In this document: piece by piece, positions 5,936 to 11,448 of the stretch
Layout: each line of letters opens with the position of its first letter
Numbering within the stretch: position 1 is the stretch's first letter
Origin: Syntrophaceae bacterium
Lineage (GTDB): Bacteria > Desulfobacterota > Desulfomonilia > Desulfomonilales > Desulfomonilaceae
Length of the DNA: 11,448 nt
Direction: 5' to 3'
NCBI GenBank assembly: GCA_014874425.1
Contig: JACWAG010000152.1
Location: 1 to 11,448, forward strand
Notes under the pieces: generated by a model
What the model saw: the letters and a program-made list of their open reading frames with translations, nothing else
The model's database searches: none
What the model was told of the DNA's origin: nothing
Translations under genes and position numbers: made by a program

Positions 5936-6970
5936 ATGTTAATTATTCGTCCTGTAGCCGAGTCCGACCTGGATGATCTGGTTGAATTAGCTGGCATGGC
6001 AAGCTTTGGTCTAACCTCCTTGCCAAGAGACCGGGAGCTTCTTGCAGACAGGATAGCCAGATCTAGCCCCAATTTTCAAACTGAACATCGAAAGCCCCAA
6101 GGCGAACTCTATATCTTCGTTATGGAAGACATGGACACCGCCAAGTTGGTAGGGACAAGCCTAATAGTTTCAAAAGTGGGTGGATTTGACCCGTTTTATG
6201 CCTTTCGCATAGAGTCATGTTTAAATGAATCGGAACACTTGAATATACGAAAAGAGGTTTCTTTTCTACGCCTAATCAAGGAGCACAGTGGCCCTACAGA
6301 AATTGGGGGACTGTTTCTTGCTCCTACATATCGGAAACATGGCGCTGGCCGATTAATGTCATTGTTCAGGTTTCTTTACATGGCGGATCGGCGCCTACAG
6401 TTTGAATCTACAGTGATCGCAGAAATGCGGGGCGTAGCCGATGAAGCAGGTTATTCACCATTTTGGGAAGCATTGGGGCGTCATTTCTTCGACATGAATT
6501 ATCCCAAGGCGGATTATCTGAGTCTTACAGACAAACGATTCATTGCGGAACTCATGCCGCGTTCTCCCATTTACATTTGCTTGCTTCCAAAGGAGGCGCA
6601 GGAAGTCATTGGCAAAGTTCATGAGAATACCAGACCTGCGCTAAAAATGCTTCAGGACGAAGGATTCAGGTATAACCATATGGTTGACATCTTCGACGCA
6701 GGGCCGATGGTAGCTCGCCCTCTGAATGACATCAGGATAGTTAAAGATAGCGTCCTAGCTGTCGTGGAAAACATTACCTCTTCTCCAATCCAATCCCCCA
6801 CATCTATTATTACCAACGTGGGCAAGGAGTTTAGGTCATGCCTGGGAGCAGTAAACACTACTATGTCTGGAGGAGCGTCCATAGAGATTGGGGTCGCTAA
6901 GGCCCTGAAACTTGAAATAGGAGACTCAATACGTTTTGGTTTAATTCGACCTGAAGGCTCAGGCAGGTAG
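5936..6970 (+). CDS. astA: Arginine N-succinyltransferase
   Basis: AstA transfers the succinyl group of succinyl-CoA to the alpha-amino group of arginine, giving N2-succinylarginine, the first step of the arginine succinyltransferase pathway. The protein opens MLIIRPVAESDL and carries GLTSLP (25-30), GGLFLAPTYRKHGAGRLMS (about 124-142), VIAEMRG (160-166), GYSPFW (172-177), FIAELMP (202-208) and DIFDAGP (251-257), all typical of AstA/AruF-AruG. With the ATG at 5936 it is 344 residues, the length I recall for the E. coli enzyme. GGAGG lies eight bases before this ATG; an in-frame TTG at 5930 would sit only two bases from that site and is unlikely. A single copy means a homomeric enzyme rather than the AruF/AruG pair of Pseudomonas. 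A TTTGTGAAA sequence (5907-5915) lies in the gap before it. Confidence 0.95.
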   Translation: MLIIRPVAESDLDDLVELAGMASFGLTSLPRDRELLADRIARSSPNFQTEHRKPQGELYIFVMEDMDTAKLVGTSLIVSKVGGFDPFYAFRIESCLNESEHLNIRKEVSFLRLIKEHSGPTEIGGLFLAPTYRKHGAGRLMSLFRFLYMADRRLQFESTVIAEMRGVADEAGYSPFWEALGRHFFDMNYPKADYLSLTDKRFIAELMPRSPIYICLLPKEAQEVIGKVHENTRPALKMLQDEGFRYNHMVDIFDAGPMVARPLNDIRIVKDSVLAVVENITSSPIQSPTSIITNVGKEFRSCLGAVNTTMSGGASIEIGVAKALKLEIGDSIRFGLIRPEGSGR

Positions 6971-7060
6971 GAAAAATGAAGATCAATATACACGGATATA
7001 TTACCTACCCGAGCGGAGCTCCTTTCACAAATTGGTGTTTACCAGAGAGGAGGCGATGTG

Positions 7061-8560
7061 ATGCCGGTCAAAAGCCATTTCATCAACAACAGATGGACCG
7101 AAGGGAACGGGGCCGTACTACATTCTAATAATCCCGCAACCGGCGAAATCATATGGCAAGGGAGGGCTGCTACCGTCGACGAAATTGACCAGGCAGTTGC
7201 CGCCGCTACTGGGGCTTTTCATGGCTGGTCAGGCTTAAGTATTAAGGATCGTCTAACTTATTTGGAGGCTTTTCACGAGAAACTTTCAGAAGGTGCTGAG
7301 CGATTGTCGGAGTTGATTTCGCTGGAGACGGGAAAACCGAGGTGGGAATCACGGTCAGAGTTGCAATCAATGCTCGCAAAGATAGCCATTACCGTTGATG
7401 CATACAATAACCGCTGTGGGACTGTTAAGGAGACACACTCAGATATAACCAGCGTTACATCCTACAGGCCACTCGGGGTTGTGGCAGTGCTGGGGCCATT
7501 TAATATGCCTGGTCATCTTCCTAATGGTCATATTGTTCCAGCTATATTGGCTGGGAACACCATCGTGTTCAAACCAAGTAGCCAGACCCCCTTAGTGGCT
7601 CAGTTTATGATCGAATTATGGGAAACAGCCGGAATTCCCAGCGGCGTAATCAACCTCGTCCAAGGGGGGGCGATTACAGGAAAGGTCCTTTCAGAGCATC
7701 CCAGATTGGATGGGCTTTTTTTCACAGGAAGCGAGGCCACAGGGAGAGCCCTTCATCGAGCGTTTGGTGGTTATCCGGAGAAGATGCTGGTTCTGGAAAT
7801 GGGCGGTAATAATCCGCTTGTTGTGTATAAGGTGGCGAATCATCAAGCCGCCACATATCTAACTATAGTCTCTTCTTTCATTACGGCTGGGCAGCGATGT
7901 TCCTGCGCCAGAAGATTAATTGTTCCCAACGGGCCTGATGGCGACAATTTTGTGGATTGTCTTGTTGAAACAGCGCGAAAAATCAAGGTTGGGCAATATA
8001 CTGATTTCCCCGAACCCTTCATGGGCCCGGTCATATCTGCTCAATCCGCAGAGAATTTACTAGAGGCTCAGCAAAAGATTCTCAAACTTGGAGGCAAGTG
8101 CCTGATTGAAACTCACCCCCTTGGGCAAACCGAGGCCATGCTGTCCCCGGGGATAATCGATGTCACTTCGGTAGAGAACCGGGAAGACAAAGAACTTTTC
8201 GGACCACTATTGCAACTGGTCCGAGTTCCAGATTTTGGCTCGGCCCTGAATGAGGCGAACAATACGCGATTTGGCCTCACCGCGGGTTTGTTATGTGACG
8301 ATTTTGATTATTATAAAGAATTTCGGCGTAAAATTAAGGCTGGCGTAATCAACTGGAACAGGCCTACTACAGGGGCAAGTTCCAGAATGCCTTTTGGCGG
8401 AATAGGCGCTAGTGGCAACTATCGACCTGGGGGCTATTTCACCGTAGACCAGTGTGTGCACCCTGTAGCTTCAATGGAAGCTGGGAGTCCAAATATTCCA
8501 GACACAATTCTACCCGGGTTCGGGTCCTGGTCGATTCACCCTGAAAGAGATTTTCATTGA
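7061..8560 (+). CDS. astD: N-succinylglutamate 5-semialdehyde dehydrogenase
   Basis: AstD oxidises N-succinylglutamate semialdehyde to N-succinylglutamate with NAD(P)+. This 499-residue aldehyde dehydrogenase is complete: the cofactor-binding turn FTGSEATG (221-228), the general base Glu246 in LEMGGNNP, the nucleophile Cys280 in TAGQRCSC, and ELFGP (378-382). The stretch NRPTTGASSRMPFGGIGASG (433-452) is characteristic of AstD/AruD among aldehyde dehydrogenases. The N-terminus lacks an export signal. AGGAGG (7048-7053) is seven bases from the ATG at 7061; the GTG one codon upstream is too close to it. The 90-base gap after astA contains TTTCACAAA (7023-7031), the reverse complement of the TTTGTGAAA found before astA. 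Its stop codon overlaps the astB start by one base, implying translational coupling. Confidence 0.94.
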   Translation: MPVKSHFINNRWTEGNGAVLHSNNPATGEIIWQGRAATVDEIDQAVAAATGAFHGWSGLSIKDRLTYLEAFHEKLSEGAERLSELISLETGKPRWESRSELQSMLAKIAITVDAYNNRCGTVKETHSDITSVTSYRPLGVVAVLGPFNMPGHLPNGHIVPAILAGNTIVFKPSSQTPLVAQFMIELWETAGIPSGVINLVQGGAITGKVLSEHPRLDGLFFTGSEATGRALHRAFGGYPEKMLVLEMGGNNPLVVYKVANHQAATYLTIVSSFITAGQRCSCARRLIVPNGPDGDNFVDCLVETARKIKVGQYTDFPEPFMGPVISAQSAENLLEAQQKILKLGGKCLIETHPLGQTEAMLSPGIIDVTSVENREDKELFGPLLQLVRVPDFGSALNEANNTRFGLTAGLLCDDFDYYKEFRRKIKAGVINWNRPTTGASSRMPFGGIGASGNYRPGGYFTVDQCVHPVASMEAGSPNIPDTILPGFGSWSIHPERDFH

Positions 8561-9930
8561 TGACAGACTTTCAGAGGCCTGACACCGCCTACGAGGTTAA
8601 TTTTGACGGGATCGCTGGCCCTACACACAACTATGGTGGGCTGGCGTACGGTAATACAGCTTCCATGAAGAGTGGGGCATCCGTTTCAAATCCACAGGAG
8701 GCCCTCTTGCAATGCCTCAAGAAAATGGACCTATTGGCTTCACTAGGTCTTAAACAGGCCGTGTTCCCTCCCCAAAACCGCCCAGACTTCCATATGCTTC
8801 ACCGCTTGGGATATTCAGGCAGTGAACGAAAGATTCTCGAGGACTTAGCCGAGAATGACCTCAGACTCCTGGCCGGCTGTTACAGTTCGTCAAACATGTG
8901 GGCCGCAAATGCCGCAACGGTGTCACCTCGGGCAGACACCAGTGACGGGAGGACCCATTTCACGCCGGCAAATCTTATCAATCTTTTTCATCGCTCTCTT
9001 GAACCTCCTTTCACCATTCGAATTCTGCGTCGTATTTTCAACGATGAATCAAAATTTACGCATCACATGCCTTTGCCTGAAAGTTTAAACTACTCCGACG
9101 AAGGAGCGGCCAATCATACACGCTTCTGTCCATCTTACGGATCTACTGGGATTGAATTCTTCGTTTATGGCAGCAAAAATTTTGAGGAAGGTGACGGTCG
9201 GCCCTTGACCTTTCCGGCTCGTCAAACTTTTGAAGCGTCGGACGCTGTAGCCAGGCTTCATAAGCTCGATCCTGACAAAACGGTCTTTGCGAGACAAAAT
9301 CCAGAGGTGATTGACGCAGGGGTATTTCACAACGACGTTATTTCCGTGGGAAACAGGAATGTTCTCTTCTTCCACTCCCAAGCTTTCTGCGATTCCGATT
9401 CGGTATTGTCAGAACTCAAGAGAAAGTTCGCTCAACATTGCCAGGATGATCTTATTCTCATTGAGGTCAGCCCGGAACATCTATCACTGGCCGAGGCCGT
9501 GGAATCCTACCTCTTTAACAGTCAACTCGTATCCATGCCCGATGGAACCGCTTGCCTTATCGCTCCTGCTGAATGTCAAGAAAACATGAGAGTCAAAGAG
9601 GTCTTGGATTTCATAATTTCTCAAGATAATCCGGTTGAGAGCGTGTTGTTTGTGGATGTTAGGGAGAGCATGAAAAACGGAGGGGGACCTGCTTGCCTAA
9701 GACTCAGGGTAGTACTAACAGATGAGGAATTGTACCAAACCCACCAAGGGATATTCCTTTCGAAACAACTTTACAAAGAATTGGTCGAGTGGGGGAAGCG
9801 CCACTACCGCGATAGGCTCCGCCTCGAAGACCTCGGTGATCCACAACTCCTTTATGAAAGTCGTTACGCCCTCGACTCGCTCACCCAGGTCCTCGGGCTA
9901 GGGTCTATCTATGATTTTCAACAGCCGTAG
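8560..9930 (+). CDS. astB: N-succinylarginine dihydrolase
   Basis: AstB hydrolyses N2-succinylarginine to N2-succinylornithine, two ammonia and CO2. It belongs to the amidinotransferase-fold guanidine-modifying enzymes. The 456-residue sequence begins its domain with VNFDGIAGPTHNYGGLA. By family knowledge of a Cys-His-Glu triad, the catalytic residues are Glu181 (SDEGAANH), His257 (AGVFHNDV) and Cys379 (KNGGGPACLRLRV), all present and in conserved surroundings. The length is close to that of the usual enzyme. The ATG at 8560 shares its A with the TGA of astD; an in-frame TTG one codon earlier is possible but less likely. The Shine-Dalgarno is weak, which fits coupling to astD translation. Gene order A-D-B matches the E. 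coli ast operon, but no astE follows: the next gene is a transporter with its own promoter. Confidence 0.95.
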   Translation: MTDFQRPDTAYEVNFDGIAGPTHNYGGLAYGNTASMKSGASVSNPQEALLQCLKKMDLLASLGLKQAVFPPQNRPDFHMLHRLGYSGSERKILEDLAENDLRLLAGCYSSSNMWAANAATVSPRADTSDGRTHFTPANLINLFHRSLEPPFTIRILRRIFNDESKFTHHMPLPESLNYSDEGAANHTRFCPSYGSTGIEFFVYGSKNFEEGDGRPLTFPARQTFEASDAVARLHKLDPDKTVFARQNPEVIDAGVFHNDVISVGNRNVLFFHSQAFCDSDSVLSELKRKFAQHCQDDLILIEVSPEHLSLAEAVESYLFNSQLVSMPDGTACLIAPAECQENMRVKEVLDFIISQDNPVESVLFVDVRESMKNGGGPACLRLRVVLTDEELYQTHQGIFLSKQLYKELVEWGKRHYRDRLRLEDLGDPQLLYESRYALDSLTQVLGLGSIYDFQQP

Positions 9931-9973
9931 TTGTTGTGAGTAAAGAAAATTGCTGACCAATAAGCAAATCTTT

Positions 9974-9998
9974 AGTCAAGGCTATATTTTCGTTGACT
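9974..9998. repeat. Inverted repeat AGTCAA/TTGACT overlapping the transporter -35 box
   Basis: AGTCAA (9974-9979) and TTGACT (9993-9998) are perfect 6-base arms separated by 13 AT-rich bases. The right arm is itself the -35 hexamer of the candidate promoter for the TRAP genes, so a protein bound here could compete with RNA polymerase. Six-base arms are short and may be chance. Confidence 0.3.
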
Positions 9999-10021
9999 CT
10001 CCGGAGCTGCTCGGAAATAAT
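9993..10021 (+). promoter_or_regulatory. Sigma-70-type promoter for the TRAP transporter genes
   Basis: TTGACT (9993-9998) and AATAAT (10016-10021) each match five of six consensus positions and are separated by exactly 17 bases. Transcription would start near 10028, about 40 bases before the dctP start and just ahead of its AGGAGGAG. This lets the transporter be expressed apart from the arginine genes. Confidence 0.6.
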
Positions 10022-10069
10022 CCGCGTTAACAGTTTTTCGTCCGCACCATTTTCTAGGAGGAGCGTAAC

Positions 10070-11092
10070 GTGTCCATGATCAGGTTGTCTACCGGCATCG
10101 TCTTTTTTCTAGGGGTCGCACTCGTATCATTGGCGGGAACTGTTCCCGGCCATTGTAAATCAGTGGAACTCACTTATTCGATTTTCTTTCCGGCCACTCA
10201 TGGTCACGCGTTGCTGGCAACGGAATGGGCTAAAGAAGTTGAGAAAAGGACCAATGGCGCAGTTAAAATCAGTATGTATCCTGGAGCGACACTGACTCCG
10301 GCAGATCAGTGCTACGATGGAGTTGTCACGGGCATATCCGATATCGGCATGTCGGTTCTGAGCTATGCAAAGGGCAGGTTCCCACTAACTGAAGTCATAG
10401 ATCTTCCTCTGGGCTATAAGAGCGGGCTCCAGGCTACACGCCTTGTCAACGCATATTACGAAAAATTTAGGCCCAAGGAACTGGCTGACACGAAAATCAT
10501 GTATCTCCATGCACATGGACCGGGAATTTTTCATACCAAAAAGCCAGTTAAGACCATGGAGGACCTTAAAGGGATGAAAATCCGGGGGACCGGTACCAGT
10601 ATCAAGGTTGTTGAGGCTCTTGGCGGTACGCCTGTAGCCATGCCCCAGCCCGAAACTTATGACGCGCTACAAAAAGGCGTGGTGGACGGCTTGCTTTCTC
10701 CAATTGAAACGCTCAAAGGATGGAAATTCGCAGAAGTTATCAAGTCAACCACCGAAAATTTCGGTTCGGCGTACACTCTGGCATTCTTCGTAACAATGAA
10801 CAAAAAGAAATGGGACTCCCTGCCACCCGATGTTCAGAAAGAAATCGAAAAAATCAATGCTGAGTGGATAGACAAAACGGGGAATGCTTGGGATCAAATG
10901 GACAAGGAAGGTAAGGAATTTACACTAGCCAGAGGTAATCAGGTTATCCAGCTTTCCAAGGAAGAGGACGAGCGTTGGGCTAACGCCTGCAAGCCTCTTC
11001 TAATGAAGTATGTCGAGACCACAAAGGCCAAAGGTTTGCCTGGTCAAGAGGCATTGGATTTCTGTCTGAAGTGGATGAAAGAAAACCCCTGA
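10070..11092 (+). CDS. dctP: TRAP transporter periplasmic substrate-binding protein, DctP family
   Basis: This 340-residue protein is the extracytoplasmic receptor of a tripartite ATP-independent periplasmic importer. It starts with a basic then hydrophobic signal peptide (RLSTGIVFFLGVALVSLAG, about 5-23), probably cleaved near residue 30. DctP family features follow: FFPATHGHALLATEWAKEVE (39-58), GAVKISMYPGATL, the region MKIRGTGTSIKVVEALGGTP (169-188) with the conserved carboxylate-binding Arg172, and PQPETYDALQKGVVDG (192-207). That arginine predicts a ligand with a carboxylate group. The exact ligand is unknown; arginine, succinylated amino acids or another organic acid are all possible given the neighbours. 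The GTG at 10070 is chosen because AGGAGGAG (10056-10063) lies six bases away; the ATG at 10076 is 12 bases away. A DctQ gene follows after 157 bases. Confidence 0.94.
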   Translation: MSMIRLSTGIVFFLGVALVSLAGTVPGHCKSVELTYSIFFPATHGHALLATEWAKEVEKRTNGAVKISMYPGATLTPADQCYDGVVTGISDIGMSVLSYAKGRFPLTEVIDLPLGYKSGLQATRLVNAYYEKFRPKELADTKIMYLHAHGPGIFHTKKPVKTMEDLKGMKIRGTGTSIKVVEALGGTPVAMPQPETYDALQKGVVDGLLSPIETLKGWKFAEVIKSTTENFGSAYTLAFFVTMNKKKWDSLPPDVQKEIEKINAEWIDKTGNAWDQMDKEGKEFTLARGNQVIQLSKEEDERWANACKPLLMKYVETTKAKGLPGQEALDFCLKWMKENP

Positions 11093-11249
11093 GTTCGGAA
11101 TGAGATTAACGTTCTAAGGTTTGACGTGTGGTTGTCTGGACGTCACCAAGATGTTCGAATGGCGTCATGTCAGCGCCTTCTAAAAACTTGAGACGGTCAG
11201 CTCGACATTCGTTACTTTTTAATGCATAAAGCCAGTTCTGAGGGTTATC

Positions 11250-11448
11250 GTGACTTTTTTATCTTCGACGGTGAGAACTATTGCCAGGTCGATGTACGTG
11301 ATAGCAGGAGTGGCGCTGACATTAAGCATGCTGCTAACGGTTAGCGACGTAATACTGCGAACCTTAAAGCATCCAATAACAGGAACATTCGAGCTTGTAG
11401 GACTTTTGGGAGCAGTGGTTATCGGTTTCTCCCTTCCCGAAACATCAC
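11250..11448 (+). CDS. dctQ: TRAP transporter small permease subunit, DctQ family (partial, cut by window end)
   Basis: An open frame runs from a GTG at 11250 to the window end, giving 66 residues. GAGGG five bases upstream supports this start; an in-frame ATG at 11292 would remove part of the first helix region. The visible part has a hydrophobic helix MYVIAGVALTLSMLLTVSDV (15-34), then ILRTLKHPITGTFELVGLLG and the start of a second helix. The D-x-x-x-R and HPITGTFEL pattern is typical of DctQ small subunits, which bridge the receptor and the large DctM permease in the inner membrane. Its place directly after dctP supports the call; dctM is expected just beyond the window. Confidence 0.85.
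   Translation, partial: MTFLSSTVRTIARSMYVIAGVALTLSMLLTVSDVILRTLKHPITGTFELVGLLGAVVIGFSLPETS

Noticed and set aside
6976..7128. Small 50-codon open frame between astA and astD (starts MKINIHGYITYPSG)
   Set aside because: It has a weak GGTAGG before its ATG, but it runs over the astD ribosome binding site and first codons in another frame and has no recognisable domain; likely chance.
9950..9967. TTGCT/AGCAA hairpin as a terminator after astB
   Set aside because: The stem is only five AT-rich pairs with an eight-base loop and no real T-run.

Overview
The window comes from a bacterium of roughly even base composition. Genes lie on both strands, with clear Shine-Dalgarno sequences and mixed ATG/GTG starts. 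A tripartite TRAP importer, a stand-alone acyl-CoA synthetase and arginine succinyltransferase genes fit a Gram-negative proteobacterium-like organism, perhaps Desulfobacterota. That placement is an inference from gene content and was not tested. No rRNA, tRNA, CRISPR array, insertion sequence or phage gene was seen.

Left part (1-2854, + strand): an AMP-forming acyl-CoA synthetase (97-1671) is followed by a 387-base gap and then a PrmC/HemK-like methyltransferase (2059-2763). The gap is rich in inverted repeats built from a TTTGTGAC-type half-site. A strong stem-loop (2780-2813) separates the methyltransferase from the convergent genes.

Middle part (2855-4494, - strand): a DJ-1/PfpI-family protein, a two-helix membrane protein of unknown function and a 64-residue cysteine-rich protein of unknown function. 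The 4087-4299 gap shows nothing I can name.

Right part (4646-end, + strand): an M20 metallohydrolase, astA, astD and astB run in the same direction with small gaps or a one-base overlap. They probably form one operon from an extended -10 promoter near 4606. Together astA, astB and astD supply steps 1, 2 and 4 of the arginine succinyltransferase pathway: arginine + succinyl-CoA to succinylarginine, succinylarginine to succinylornithine, and succinylglutamate semialdehyde to succinylglutamate. The transaminase (AstC) is absent from the window. The usual last enzyme (AstE) is also absent, and the M20 enzyme, which resembles glutamate-releasing carboxypeptidase G2, is a good candidate to replace it. 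A TRAP substrate-binding protein follows with its own good sigma-70-type promoter, then a DctQ-type small permease cut off by the window end. This suggests that uptake of a carboxylate or amino acid is coupled to its breakdown.

The most interesting points are the probable AstE replacement, the inverted-repeat cluster at 1724-1911 with related sites elsewhere, and the small cysteine-rich protein.
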